Below, in pieces: positions 18,568-27,303 of a stretch of DNA of 64,000 nt. The notes beneath the pieces were generated by a model, which was not told the DNA's origin, did not search any database, and saw nothing but the letters and a program-made list of their open reading frames with translations. This DNA is from Erythrobacteraceae bacterium (GTDB taxonomy: Bacteria; Pseudomonadota; Alphaproteobacteria; Sphingomonadales; Sphingomonadaceae). Every line of letters begins with the position of its first letter. Positions within the stretch are counted from its first letter, which is position 1. The position numbers and the translations under genes are program-made. Where the stretch lies: contig JAIYAM010000012.1 in assembly GCA_027489065.1 (NCBI GenBank), positions 43,902-107,901 on the forward strand. The letters are read 5' to 3'.

Positions 18568-19704
18568 ATGGCAAGCCAGCCCCGCCGTACCGACGATCTC
18601 CAGCAGGCGAGCTTCCTCGTGCTGCTCGTGATCGTCAGCCTGCTGATGGCGGGGATTGTCTATCCCTTCGCCCAGCCGGTGCTGTGGGCGGTGCTGGCGG
18701 CGATCATGTTCCAGCCGCTCTACCGCGCCATGCTGCGGCGCCTGAAGGGACGGCGCAATCCGGCCGCGCTCTTGTCGCTGCTGACCATCTTCTTCGTCAT
18801 CATGGTGCCTGCCGCGTGGATCGGCTCGCTGGTGGTGGAACAGGCGCTGGTGCTGGTCGATTCGCTGCAGAAGCAGCCGCCCGATCTCGCCGCGCTCTTC
18901 GATCAGGTCTATACCAGCCTGCCGCGGATCGCGCGCGAGGCGGTCGACCGGAGCGGCTGGGCCAATGTCGCGATGGTGCAGGCCCGCATCCAGAACCTCG
19001 TCGCCGAGAGCGCCGGGCTGATCGCCACGCAGGCGGTCTCGATCGGCAGCGGAGCGCTGAGCTTCGTCCTGTCCTTCGGCGTGGCGCTCTACGTGATGTT
19101 CTTCCTGCTGCGCGACGGCGAGCGGATCGGGCGCACCGTGCTGTGCGCGGTCCCGGTCGAGCGGAGCATCGCCGACCGGCTGGCCGAACGCTTCCTCGGG
19201 ATCGTGCGCGCGACCATCAAGGGCACCGGCGTCGTCGCGCTGGTGCAGGGCGCGATCGGCTGGGTGGCGCTGATGATCACCGGGGTGCCCTCGGCGCTGC
19301 TGTTCGGGGTGCTGATGGCGATCTTCGCGCTCATCCCGGTGATCGGCGCAGGCGGCGTGTGGCTGCCGGTCGGGCTGTGGCTGCTGGCGACGGGCGCGAC
19401 CTGGCAGGGCATCTTCATGCTGGTGACGGGCTTCTTCGTCATCTCCTCTGCCGACAACGTGCTGCGCCCGATACTCGTGGGCCGCGATACCGGCATTCCC
19501 GACTGGATCATCCTCATCACCACGCTGGGCGGGATCAGCCTCGTCGGCTTCTCCGGCATCGTGCTCGGACCGCTGGTCGCGGGCCTGTTCCTCGCCAGCT
19601 GGTCGATCCTGCGCGAGCAGCGCGAGGCCGACGAGGAGGCCCAGCGCGAGAACATCCACGTCGATGCCTCGGGCCACGCGCCCGATCCCGCACCCGCAGG
19701 CTGA
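18568..19704 (+). CDS. AI-2E family transporter (TqsA/PerM-like permease)
   Basis: A 378-residue integral membrane protein beginning just after gyrB (10-base gap). Two hydrophobic helices lie near the N-terminus (FLVLLVIVSLLMAGIVYPFA and LLSLLTIFFVIMVPAAWIG), a soluble helical region follows, then five or so further helices including IFALIPVIGAGGVWLPVGLW, the conserved A/P-L-I-P-x-x-G signature of the family. Members export autoinducer-2 or act as Na+/H+-type exporters; the substrate here is unknown. It is probably co-transcribed with gyrB and the downstream membrane protease. Confidence 0.9.
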   Translation: MASQPRRTDDLQQASFLVLLVIVSLLMAGIVYPFAQPVLWAVLAAIMFQPLYRAMLRRLKGRRNPAALLSLLTIFFVIMVPAAWIGSLVVEQALVLVDSLQKQPPDLAALFDQVYTSLPRIAREAVDRSGWANVAMVQARIQNLVAESAGLIATQAVSIGSGALSFVLSFGVALYVMFFLLRDGERIGRTVLCAVPVERSIADRLAERFLGIVRATIKGTGVVALVQGAIGWVALMITGVPSALLFGVLMAIFALIPVIGAGGVWLPVGLWLLATGATWQGIFMLVTGFFVISSADNVLRPILVGRDTGIPDWIILITTLGGISLVGFSGIVLGPLVAGLFLASWSILREQREADEEAQRENIHVDASGHAPDPAPAG

Positions 19705-19708
19705 GGGC

Positions 19709-20500
19709 TTGGAACCGCTCGTCACCCCCGGCTCGCAGGGCGAGGCGATCGGCCGGCTGGTGGTGGCGGGCCTCGTGGTGACGATGCTCCCCGCGCTGCC
19801 TTTCGGCGCCTACCTCATCTACCCATTCGCGATCCTGACCACGTGGTTCCACGAGATGGGTCACGGCCTGACCGCGCTCGCGCTCGGCCAGCATTTCGAG
19901 CAGCTGCTGATCTTTGCCAACGGCTCGGGCGTGGCGGAGAGCGGCGTCGACCCGGATGCGTCGCGCTTCGTCAGTGCGGCGATCGCGGCGGGAGGCCCCC
20001 TCGCACCCAGCGCGGTCGGCGCGCTGCTGATCGTCGCCAGCGCGCATCCCAAGGCGTGGCGCCCGGTGCTGGGGCTGGCGGCGGCGGCGATCCTCGCCAG
20101 CGTCGCTGTCTGGGTGCGCTCGGCGACGGGGTGGTGGGCGCTGCCGCTGGTGGCGGCGATCCTCGGCATCGTGGCATGGCGCGGATCGCCCGCGTGGCAA
20201 CGCTTCACGCTCCAGTTCCTCGGCATGCTCGGCGCGCTGAGCATGCTGCGCGACCTCGGCTACCTGTTCACCGAGGAGGCGGTGATCGGCGGGCAGGCGA
20301 TGCTGTCGGACACCGGCGCGATCGAGGCGGCGGTCGGCCTGCCGCACTGGCTGTGGGCCGGGCTGATCCTCCTCCTCTCGGGGCTGATGGTCGGCGCGGC
20401 GCTCAAATACGCGCTGGCCGAGAAGCGCCTGCGCCCGCCGCCGAGGAAGCTCCCCGCCAACGTCCTCCAGTTCCGCCGCGAGCCGCCCAAGAAGCGCTGA
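19709..20500 (+). CDS. M50-type membrane metallopeptidase family protein
   Basis: A ~263-residue membrane protein with the zinc motif HEMGH in TTWFHEMGHGLTALALG, within or next to the second hydrophobic segment, as in site-2-protease-like M50B proteins. Several more transmembrane helices follow, and the C-terminus is basic (KLPANVLQFRRE). A second metal-binding Asp motif typical of S2P (NxxPxxxLDG) is not evident, so it is a divergent member. The start is uncertain: TTG at 19709 follows the upstream stop directly, while the only in-frame upstream ATG (19664) overlaps the permease gene by 41 bases. No substrate can be named. Confidence 0.7.
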   Translation: MEPLVTPGSQGEAIGRLVVAGLVVTMLPALPFGAYLIYPFAILTTWFHEMGHGLTALALGQHFEQLLIFANGSGVAESGVDPDASRFVSAAIAAGGPLAPSAVGALLIVASAHPKAWRPVLGLAAAAILASVAVWVRSATGWWALPLVAAILGIVAWRGSPAWQRFTLQFLGMLGALSMLRDLGYLFTEEAVIGGQAMLSDTGAIEAAVGLPHWLWAGLILLLSGLMVGAALKYALAEKRLRPPPRKLPANVLQFRREPPKKR

Positions 20501-20531
20501 CGCCAATGCTGACGCCGATGCTGACGCTTGT
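20496..20531 (+). repeat. Three tandem copies of a 12-bp unit
   Basis: Units GCTGACGCCAAT, GCTGACGCCGAT and GCTGACGCTTGT follow one another across the stop codon of the M50-type gene. A short, slightly diverged tandem duplication that reads in the non-coding gap. Confidence 0.6.
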
Positions 20532-20572
20532 GGCAGTCCAAACCTCCGCGCTCTCGCGGTAGCTTGGGCCTC

Positions 20573-21082
20573 ATGGACATGACCGAACTCGCCGACCGGC
20601 TCGCCATAGCCGAGACCCTCGCGCTCTATTGCAGCGGGATCGACCGCTGCGATCCCGAACAGCTCGCCGCCGCGTTCACGCCGCAAGCGGTGATCGATTA
20701 CGGCGACGGCGCAAAGCCGGTCGTGGAAACGATTCCCGGTCTGATGGCGGGACTCGGATCGATGCGCCTGACCCAGCACAACATCTCCAACACCGTGATG
20801 CGGATCGACGGCACGCGGGCGAGGGCGGAGACGAACTGCGTCGCCATGCACATCATCCCCGCGCCCGAGGGCGAAATCGAGCTTGTCGTGGGCGGACGCT
20901 ATCTCGACACGCTGGAAAAGCGCGAAGGCCGCTGGCAGATCGCCGAGCGGCTCTACGTCATGGACTGGAACCGCACTGTCCCGGCGACAATGGCGCTGGA
21001 AGGTGGATTGTTCGACGGCTTGCAGCGGCGCGGCGCACGCGGGGCCGACGATCCGTCAAGCGCGTGGTGGGCGGAGGGCTAG
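20573..21082 (+). CDS. Nuclear transport factor 2 family protein (SnoaL-like)
   Basis: A 169-residue protein with the NTF2/SnoaL cone fold signature: an N-terminal helix (LADRLAIAETLALYCSGIDR), the CDPEQLAAAFTPQAVIDYGDG strand, and late antiparallel strands (IELVVGGRYLDTLEKREGRWQIAERLYVMDW). Such proteins act as small isomerases, dehydratases or ligand binders; no catalytic role is evident. The start ATG follows the M50-type gene by 72 bases on the same strand. Confidence 0.85.
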   Translation: MDMTELADRLAIAETLALYCSGIDRCDPEQLAAAFTPQAVIDYGDGAKPVVETIPGLMAGLGSMRLTQHNISNTVMRIDGTRARAETNCVAMHIIPAPEGEIELVVGGRYLDTLEKREGRWQIAERLYVMDWNRTVPATMALEGGLFDGLQRRGARGADDPSSAWWAEG

Positions 21083-21086
21083 ACCC

Positions 21087-21725
21087 TCAGGACGCGACCT
21101 TCAGCGTGTTCACCCCCGAGGCATCCGCCCCGGCCTCGCCCGACAGCCCGATGAACATCGTGTCGACGATCCGCGCCAGCTTCTGCTCGGAGAGCTTGTC
21201 GCCGAGGTAGATCAGAGCATCGGGCAGAGTGTAGTTCGAGATCATCTGGTTGATCAGCGACAACGCCTCGTCGATCTCCAGGCCGGCGAAGAAGCCTTCG
21301 GCCTGCGCTTCGGCGATCAGCTCGCACAAGTAGTGGTCGGCAAGATCGACATAGCTGCGGACACGCTCGAAATTGGCTGCGCCCATCTCGCACAGGATCG
21401 TGAAGTGCTCGGGGTCCGCGCGGAACCGCTCCTGCGAGATGATGAAACGGCGGCGGAAGAACTCGTACATCTTGCGCTGGGGGGGCAGGTTGGTGGCGAG
21501 CACCTCCTCCATCACCGCCATATGCGGGGCGAGCCACGACTGCGCGACCGCATCGAACAGGTCGTCGTAATCGGCGAAAAGCGCTTCGAAACGGGCACGG
21601 GTGAGGCCGCTTTCGGCCATCGCCACCGTCCATGCGATCTCCGAGCCGCGCTCCTTCACCAGATCGAGCACATGGCGCGCAATCCGTTCGCGTTCGGCTT
21701 CCCGGGCCGTCTGGGTCAGTGCCAT
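21087..21725 (-). CDS. TetR/AcrR family transcriptional regulator
   Basis: A 212-residue regulator. The N-terminal ~50 residues form the TetR helix-turn-helix (RERIARHVLDLVKERG, then AMAESGLTRARFEALFADYDDLFDAV), slightly degenerate in the recognition-helix region compared with the usual consensus. A helical ligand-binding domain follows, with two Cys (ILCEMG and HYLCEL). The start at ATG 21725 gives the normal position of the HTH. It sits head-to-tail behind DUF1295 and acyltransferase genes on the same strand and may control lipid or membrane genes; the target is unknown. Confidence 0.85.
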   Translation of the reverse strand: MALTQTAREAERERIARHVLDLVKERGSEIAWTVAMAESGLTRARFEALFADYDDLFDAVAQSWLAPHMAVMEEVLATNLPPQRKMYEFFRRRFIISQERFRADPEHFTILCEMGAANFERVRSYVDLADHYLCELIAEAQAEGFFAGLEIDEALSLINQMISNYTLPDALIYLGDKLSEQKLARIVDTMFIGLSGEAGADASGVNTLKVAS

Positions 21726-21841
21726 GTCGCTCGCGCCTCCTTGCGCGAACGCCAACATAGGCCAGCTTTGAACGGGATTGAAGGGCCGCTCGTCGATTTT
21801 TGTGCGGCGCAGCACGGAAAAACCGTGCCCCGGCGAGGGGT

Positions 21842-22639
21842 TCAGTAGATCGGCGGCCAGGGGAAAAAGGCGGACGTCTTGCGCTCGTAGACGGCGTATT
21901 TGTTGCCCTTGCTGCGATGCAGACCCTTCTCGAGCAGCGGCACGCCTGACCACTTGGTGAGCGTGAAGCTGAGGAAGATCGGGCCGATCACGGTCGCGGC
22001 GGCATATTCCCATCCGGCCGCCGCGCAGGTCAGCCAGATGCCCCACCACGCGCAGAAATCGCCGAAGTAGTTGGGATGGCGGGTATAGCGCCACAGTCCG
22101 GTGTCGAGCACGTGACCCTTGTTGGCGGGATCGGCCTTGAAGCGCGACAGCTGCCAGTCGCCCACCCATTCGAAGAACACGCCCACGCACCACAGGGCAA
22201 AGCCGAACCACGCGAGCGTGGTGATCGGCGCAGGATGGGGGCTGGCGAGAATGCCGACCTGCGCCGGGCTGGAAACCATGAACAGCAGCACCGCCTGCAT
22301 CAGCCACACGCGGGTCAAGGCCTCGCGGGCGAAGGTGCCCTTCTCGCGCGCGTCCTTGAGGATGCGCTTGTAGCGCCGGTCCTCGCCTTCCTTGCGCCAG
22401 CGCAGGAGGAGGTAGATGCCGAGCCGGAAACCCCAGGCGGCGGTCATCGCCATGATCAGGGTGCCCAGCTCGCTGGGCCCGTTCGGCACGTGCAGCCAGC
22501 TCGCCACGGCAAGCAGGCCCATCCCTGCACCCCAGAAGGCGTCGATGAAGGACACGTCGTTGATCGCGACGCTGATCGCCCACTGGATCAGCACCAGCAC
22601 GATCAGGATGGCGGCATTCAGGGCAAGCAGTTCAAACAT
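21842..22639 (-). CDS. DUF1295 domain-containing membrane protein (steroid 5-alpha-reductase-like)
   Basis: A 265-residue integral membrane protein with six or so helices. The C-terminal half has the DUF1295/steroid reductase signature: DTGLWRYTRHPNYFGDFCAWWGIWL, followed by KGNKYAVYERKTSAFFPWPP. The start ATG (22639) overlaps the stop of the upstream acyltransferase gene, so they form an operon; another in-frame ATG at 22654 is possible. Family members resemble isoprenylcysteine methyltransferases and delta-4 reductases; the substrate is unknown but the neighbourhood is lipid-related. Confidence 0.88.
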   Translation of the reverse strand: MFELLALNAAILIVLVLIQWAISVAINDVSFIDAFWGAGMGLLAVASWLHVPNGPSELGTLIMAMTAAWGFRLGIYLLLRWRKEGEDRRYKRILKDAREKGTFAREALTRVWLMQAVLLFMVSSPAQVGILASPHPAPITTLAWFGFALWCVGVFFEWVGDWQLSRFKADPANKGHVLDTGLWRYTRHPNYFGDFCAWWGIWLTCAAAGWEYAAATVIGPIFLSFTLTKWSGVPLLEKGLHRSKGNKYAVYERKTSAFFPWPPIY

Positions 22640-23276
22640 CGTTTTTTCCGGCAATGATATCGCGCGCCTGCTGTTCCATGACCTTGAACCGCTCGTAATC
22701 GGGCAGTCTGGAGCGGAACCACTCGGCGATCTTCAGAAGGTCCTCGCCGTAGTTTCCGCTCGGGATCATCGGCGGTCCGAAGCTGACGATCTTGCGGACA
22801 TTGTCGGCGAAGGCCGGGACGATCGGCACATTGGCGGCGCGGGCGATGTGGTAGAAGCCCGACTTCCACTTGCCATCGGTCTTGCGCGTGCCCTCGCAGG
22901 CGATGACCAGCGCCAACTCGTCACGCGCGGCGAATTCGGCGGCGACCTGCTCGGTGGCGTTGAGACGGCTGCGGCGGTCGACGGGAATGCCGCCCATGTC
23001 GAGCATGAAGTTGCGCATCGGCCACTGGAACAGCGTGTGCTTGCCCATGAAGTTGGGCTTCACGCCCTCCTCGTGGGTGGCGCCGGTGAAGAACACGAAG
23101 TCCCAGTTGGAGGTGTGCGGCGCGCCCGCCAGCACGTATTTCTTCAGATGCTTGGGAAGCGGGGAATCGATCTTCCAGCCACGGATATACCAGATCGCCA
23201 GAATGATCCGACGCACGATGCGCGAAAGCAGGTTGGGTCCGCGCGTCGGCGCGGCGATGATCGGTGTATGCTGCAA
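22632..23276 (-). CDS. 1-acyl-sn-glycerol-3-phosphate acyltransferase-family protein
   Basis: A 214-residue PlsC-type acyltransferase. The catalytic H-x(4)-D motif is AGAPHTSNWDFVFF (about residues 54-59), followed by the GGIPVDRRSR glycerophosphate-binding block and VIACEGTRKTDGKWKSGFYHIA in the position of the FPEGTR motif (C-E-G-T-R variant). Many sphingomonad genomes have such a lysophospholipid acyltransferase-like protein; the acceptor may be a glycerophospholipid or another lipid. It overlaps the DUF1295 gene, supporting a lipid-modification operon. Confidence 0.9.
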   Translation of the reverse strand: MQHTPIIAAPTRGPNLLSRIVRRIILAIWYIRGWKIDSPLPKHLKKYVLAGAPHTSNWDFVFFTGATHEEGVKPNFMGKHTLFQWPMRNFMLDMGGIPVDRRSRLNATEQVAAEFAARDELALVIACEGTRKTDGKWKSGFYHIARAANVPIVPAFADNVRKIVSFGPPMIPSGNYGEDLLKIAEWFRSRLPDYERFKVMEQQARDIIAGKNDV

Positions 23277-23377
23277 TCCCTCGCCCCTCCCAAAAGGCTG
23301 CGCCCTTGTGGCCTAACTTGGGTTATCTACGCAAGCCGCGTGGGAGAGGTTTCACCCCGTACTGCAGGGCGGTCCTT

Positions 23378-23911
23378 TCAGGACCCGGGCCGCGGGAGCT
23401 TCAAGTACAGCTCGCTCGTCCCGATGTTGATGATGCCGCTGTATCCGCTCAGCACATCCTGGCCGACGACACCGTCGATCTCGACCCCCGCGACTGCCTT
23501 GAGGCTTCCCACGACACTGGCCAGATCGGTCGAGTAGATCGTGCCCAGCGGGACCGGTTTTCCGCCGAGCGTGAACCCGGAGACGGCGTGCGTGCCGATC
23601 GCCACCGCGCCCCCGGCGCCCGCTCCTGCCCCCTGGCCGCTGGTGGCATCAAGGCCGAACTTGGCGAGGCGGTCCTTGTGCAGCACCGTCCGGTTCGCAC
23701 CCGAATCCAGCACGAAGGTCCCGGCAATTCCATTGATGGTCCCTTCGATCACCTCATGCCCGGTCCGCAGCTTGGTGAGCTTGAAGGTGACGAAGCCCTG
23801 TCCCTCGACGAAGGCACGAACGGGCTCCGGCTCGGGCTCGGCCGCAATGGCCATGGCGGGGCCGGCGGCGGCGAGGGCAAGGACAAGATTGACGATCAGG
23901 GGCAAGCGCAT
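23378..23911 (-). CDS. Retropepsin-like aspartyl protease family protein
   Basis: A 177-residue exported protein: signal peptide MRLPLIVNLVLALAAAGPAMA, then the single-domain pepsin-like pattern with catalytic Asp in GTFVLDSGANRTVLH (D-S-G instead of D-T-G) and flap-like GTIYSTDLASVVG, ending with VDGVVGQDVLSGYSGIINIG as the psi-loop second half. Bacterial relatives are short periplasmic retropepsin-like enzymes that would work as dimers. Substrate unknown. It is not obviously co-transcribed with its neighbours. Confidence 0.82.
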   Translation of the reverse strand: MRLPLIVNLVLALAAAGPAMAIAAEPEPEPVRAFVEGQGFVTFKLTKLRTGHEVIEGTINGIAGTFVLDSGANRTVLHKDRLAKFGLDATSGQGAGAGAGGAVAIGTHAVSGFTLGGKPVPLGTIYSTDLASVVGSLKAVAGVEIDGVVGQDVLSGYSGIINIGTSELYLKLPRPGS

Positions 23912-24022
23912 GAGGATCTTCCGTTGTTTCGATTACGACTGTAATCTCGCCAGAAGCTCAACGGAATCAAGGCTGCCGCCCGCAACCCGGCGACGCCGCA
24001 AGTCGTTCGTCGATGAGGTTGC

Positions 24023-25630
24023 CTACATCCGGAAGACGCCGAAGGCCGGCCGCTCCGCAATCGGCGCTTCGAGGCAGGCAGCAAAGGCCAGCCCCAGCAC
24101 ATCGCGCGTCTGCACCGGGTCCACGACCCCATCGTCCCACAACCGGGCGGTGGCGTAGTAGGGGTTGCCCTCGTCCTCGTATTTCTGGCGGATCGGGGCC
24201 TTGAAGGCCTCGGCCTGTTCGGGCGTCCAGCTGTCGGCGTCACGGTGAACGGTGGCGAGCACGCTGGCCGCCTGCTCGCCGCCCATGACCGAGATGCGCG
24301 CATTGGGCCAAGTGAACAGGAAGCGGGGCGAGTAGGCGCGCCCGCACATCCCGTAATTGCCCGCGCCGAAGCTGCCGCCGATCACCACGGTGACCTTGGG
24401 GACGGTGGCGGTGGCGACCGCGGTGACGAGCTTCGCGCCATGCTTGGCGATGCCCTCCGCCTCGTATTTCCCGCCGACCATGAAGCCGCTGATATTCTGG
24501 AGGAACAGCAGCGGAATGCGGCGCTGGCACGCGAGCTCGATGAAATGCGCGCCCTTCTGCGCGCTCTCGGAGAACAGCACGCCGTTATTGGCGAGGATCG
24601 CGACCGGCATCCCCCAGATATGCGCGAAGCCGCAGACGAGGGTGCTGCCGTAATGCGCCTTGAACTCGTGGAACTCGCTCCCGTCGACCAGCCGCGCGAT
24701 GACTTCCTTCACGTCATAGGGCGCACGCACGTCCTCGGGGATGAGGGCATAGAGGTCGTCCGCATCGAACTTGGGCGGACGCGGGTCCTTCAGCGCCACA
24801 TTCGCCGCCGCGCCGGTGTTGGCGCCCAAGTGGCTGACGATATCGCGCACGATGGTCAGCGCGTGTTCGTCGTTCTCGGCAAGGTGATCGACCACGCCGG
24901 ACTTCCTGGCGTGGAGATCGCCGCCGCCGAGATCTTCCGCGCTGATCTCCTCGCCCGTCGCGGCCTTCACCAGCGGCGGGCCGGCGAGGAAGATCGTGCC
25001 CTGGTTGCGGACGATCACGCTCTCGTCGGACATGGCGGGCACGTAAGCGCCCCCCGCGGTGCAGCTCCCCATCACGCATGCGATCTGGGGGATGCCGAGC
25101 GCGGACATGTTCGCCTGATTGAAGAAGATCCGCCCGAAGTGTTCGCGGTCCGGGAAGACCTCGGCCTGATGCGGCAGGTTCGCCCCGCCGCTGTCGACGA
25201 GATAGATGCACGGCAGGCGGTTTTCTGCCGCGATCTCCTGCGCGCGCAGGTGCTTCTTGACCGTCATCGGGTAGTAGGTGCCGCCCTTCACGGTCGCATC
25301 ATTGCACACGATCATGCACTGCCGCCCCGAGACGCGGCCCACGCCGCAGATCAGAGAGGCGCCGTTGACGTCGCCTTCGTACATGCCGTTGGCGGCAAGC
25401 TGGCCGACCTCAAGGAAGGGCGAGCCCGGATCAAGCAGGCGTTCGACGCGCTCGCGCGGGAGCAGCTTGCCGCGCGACACGTGGCGTTCGCGCGATTTCT
25501 CGGTCCCGCCGAGCGCCGCCTCGGCCACAGCGGCGCGCAGTTGCTGCGCGAGGGCGTGGTTATGCGCGAAGCGCGCCTTGGCCTCCGGGCTCTCGCGGTC
25601 GAGTTTGGTGGTGAGGGTTGGTGCGGTCAT
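24023..25630 (-). CDS. mccB: Methylcrotonoyl-CoA carboxylase beta subunit (carboxyl transferase)
   Basis: A 535-residue carboxyltransferase that moves CO2 from carboxybiotin to 3-methylcrotonyl-CoA in leucine degradation. The N-terminal and C-terminal crotonase-like halves are complete: [22 protein letters not shown], the acyl-CoA region with [33 protein letters not shown], and then [18 protein letters not shown] with [43 protein letters not shown]. These match MCC beta more closely than propionyl-CoA carboxylase. It overlaps the small membrane protein gene (ATGA), which in turn overlaps ivd, giving the order ivd-membrane protein-mccB. The alpha subunit is not adjacent. Confidence 0.93.
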   Translation of the reverse strand: MTAPTLTTKLDRESPEAKARFAHNHALAQQLRAAVAEAALGGTEKSRERHVSRGKLLPRERVERLLDPGSPFLEVGQLAANGMYEGDVNGASLICGVGRVSGRQCMIVCNDATVKGGTYYPMTVKKHLRAQEIAAENRLPCIYLVDSGGANLPHQAEVFPDREHFGRIFFNQANMSALGIPQIACVMGSCTAGGAYVPAMSDESVIVRNQGTIFLAGPPLVKAATGEEISAEDLGGGDLHARKSGVVDHLAENDEHALTIVRDIVSHLGANTGAAANVALKDPRPPKFDADDLYALIPEDVRAPYDVKEVIARLVDGSEFHEFKAHYGSTLVCGFAHIWGMPVAILANNGVLFSESAQKGAHFIELACQRRIPLLFLQNISGFMVGGKYEAEGIAKHGAKLVTAVATATVPKVTVVIGGSFGAGNYGMCGRAYSPRFLFTWPNARISVMGGEQAASVLATVHRDADSWTPEQAEAFKAPIRQKYEDEGNPYYATARLWDDGVVDPVQTRDVLGLAFAACLEAPIAERPAFGVFRM

Positions 25631-26013
25631 TTGCGAGCCACTTCAGACAGCGACCAGACAAGGCCGATCAACGCAGTCGCGAAGGCCATGCCGATCAGGA
25701 TGGTGAGAAAGCCGAGGTCGAAATTGCCCGGATCGGATCGCTCCGGACTATAGACCTTTCCGAAGAAACTGCCGAACAGCATGCCGAGACACGAAGCCCA
25801 GCCGGCGATGAACAGGTGGCTGCGCAAGGGCGTCGGCCGCGCCATCAGGATCGCGCCCGCGAGCAGCAGCCCGCCGGTCCAGTAATCGTCGAACCAGAAG
25901 GCCCAGGGCCGCCCCGTGCCCCAGGTGCGGATGCCCTCGCCGATCATCAGCGACAGGGCGAGCCCGCCGCCGAGAACGCGCAGGACCGCCAGCGTACGAC
26001 CCGGCCGGATCAC
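25627..26013 (-). CDS. Small integral membrane protein in the leucine-degradation operon
   Basis: A 128-residue protein with four predicted membrane helices ([63 protein letters not shown]). It overlaps the stop of ivd by 4 bases and the start of mccB by 4 bases, so it is translationally coupled to both. No family name recognised. Its embedding between two leucine catabolic genes could reflect a transport or membrane role, or simple hitch-hiking; this is inference. Confidence 0.8.
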   Translation of the reverse strand: MIRPGRTLAVLRVLGGGLALSLMIGEGIRTWGTGRPWAFWFDDYWTGGLLLAGAILMARPTPLRSHLFIAGWASCLGMLFGSFFGKVYSPERSDPGNFDLGFLTILIGMAFATALIGLVWSLSEVARK

Positions 26014-27176
26014 CCCGCGGCCCCGATCAGCTCCCGCCCAATCAGCATCCGGCGGATCTCGTTGGTGCCTGCGCCGATATCCAGCAGCTTGGCATCGCGC
26101 ATATAGCGCTCCACCGGCCAGTCGGTGGTGTAGCCCGCACCGCCCAGCGCCTGCACGCTTTCGGCGGCAACCTTGAAGGCGTTTTCGCTCGCCAGCAAAA
26201 TCACCCCTGCCGCATCGAAGCGGGTGGTCTGCCCGGCGTCGCAGGCCTTGGCGACCGCGTAGGTGTAGGCGCGCGCCGATTGCAGGGCGACATACATGTC
26301 GGCGACCTTGGCCTGCATCAGCTGGAAGCTGCCGATCGGCTTCCCGAACTGCTTCCTCTCGCGCAGGTAGGGAATCACGGTGTCAAGGCACGCCTGCATG
26401 ATGCCGAGCTGCAGGCCGGCCAGCACCACGCGTTCGTAATCGAGCCCGCTCATCAGCACGCCGACCCCGCCATTGAGCGGCCCCATGATGCGCTCTTCGG
26501 GGATGAAGCAGTCGGTGAACACCAGCTCGGCAGTGGGGGAGCCCTTCATGCCGACCTTCGAGATCTTCTGGCCGATGGCAAAGCCCTCGTCGCCCTTTTC
26601 GATCAGGAAGGCGGTGATCCCGCGCGATCCGGCGTGTCCGTCGGTCTTGGCATAGACCACCAGCGTGTCGGCCTCCGGCGCGTTGGTGATCCAGAACTTG
26701 GTGCCGTTGAGCACATAGCCCCCCTGCACCGCGTCGGCCTTCAATTTCATCGAGACCACGTCCGAGCCCGCGCCAGCTTCGGACATGGCGAGGCTGCCGA
26801 CGTGTTCGCCGCTGATCAGCTTGGGCAGATACTTCGCCTTCTGCTCGTCATTGCCCCAGCGGCGAATCTGGTTGAGGCAGAGGTTGGAGTGCGCGCCATA
26901 GGAAAGCCCGACGCTCGCCGAGGCGCGGCTGACTTCCTCGACGGCGATCACGTGTTCGAGATAGCCGAGCCCCAGCCCGCCCCATTCTTCCTCGACGGTG
27001 ATGCCGTGCAGCCCGAGCGCGCCCATCGGCTCCCACAATTCGCGCGGGAAGCGATCCTCGCGATCGGTGCGCTCGGCGAGGGGCGCGATCTGCTCGTCGG
27101 CGAAGCGTGCCGTGCTCTCGCGGATCATCTCGGCCGCTTCGCCGAGGTGGAAGTCGAATTCAGGGGTCGCGCGCAT
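26010..27176 (-). CDS. ivd: Isovaleryl-CoA dehydrogenase
   Basis: A 388-residue acyl-CoA dehydrogenase; oxidises isovaleryl-CoA to 3-methylcrotonyl-CoA, the substrate of MCC. Motifs are in order: ASASVGLSYGAHSNLCLNQI, the FAD/substrate block LAMSEAGAGSDVVSMKLKA, and the C-terminal QALGGAGYTTDWPVERYMRDAKLLDIGAGTNEIRR. A Glu lies in the GLDYERVVLAGLQLG region, matching the unusual catalytic-base position of isovaleryl-CoA dehydrogenases. It is the first gene of the ivd-membrane protein-mccB operon. AGGA lies a few bases before the ATG and a 7-bp hairpin precedes it. Confidence 0.94.
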   Translation of the reverse strand: MRATPEFDFHLGEAAEMIRESTARFADEQIAPLAERTDREDRFPRELWEPMGALGLHGITVEEEWGGLGLGYLEHVIAVEEVSRASASVGLSYGAHSNLCLNQIRRWGNDEQKAKYLPKLISGEHVGSLAMSEAGAGSDVVSMKLKADAVQGGYVLNGTKFWITNAPEADTLVVYAKTDGHAGSRGITAFLIEKGDEGFAIGQKISKVGMKGSPTAELVFTDCFIPEERIMGPLNGGVGVLMSGLDYERVVLAGLQLGIMQACLDTVIPYLRERKQFGKPIGSFQLMQAKVADMYVALQSARAYTYAVAKACDAGQTTRFDAAGVILLASENAFKVAAESVQALGGAGYTTDWPVERYMRDAKLLDIGAGTNEIRRMLIGRELIGAAG

Positions 27177-27186
27177 TTTATGTCCT

Positions 27187-27216
27187 GCGGGTGTAATGAT
27201 TGTTCAGAGCACCCGC
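27187..27216 (-). promoter_or_regulatory. Leader hairpin upstream of ivd
   Basis: Stem GCGGGTG / CACCCGC with a 16-base A/T-rich loop, ending 10 bases upstream of the ivd start on the transcribed strand. It may be a transcription or translation control element for the leucine operon; only the symmetry is seen. Confidence 0.3.
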
Positions 27217-27303
27217 ATAGCAAGGCCACACGCAAAGGCCAATCTTTGGGGCCACTCGGGGACGCTGGCGCATGGGCCACAACCTCGCTAATCCTCGTGC
27301 CGA

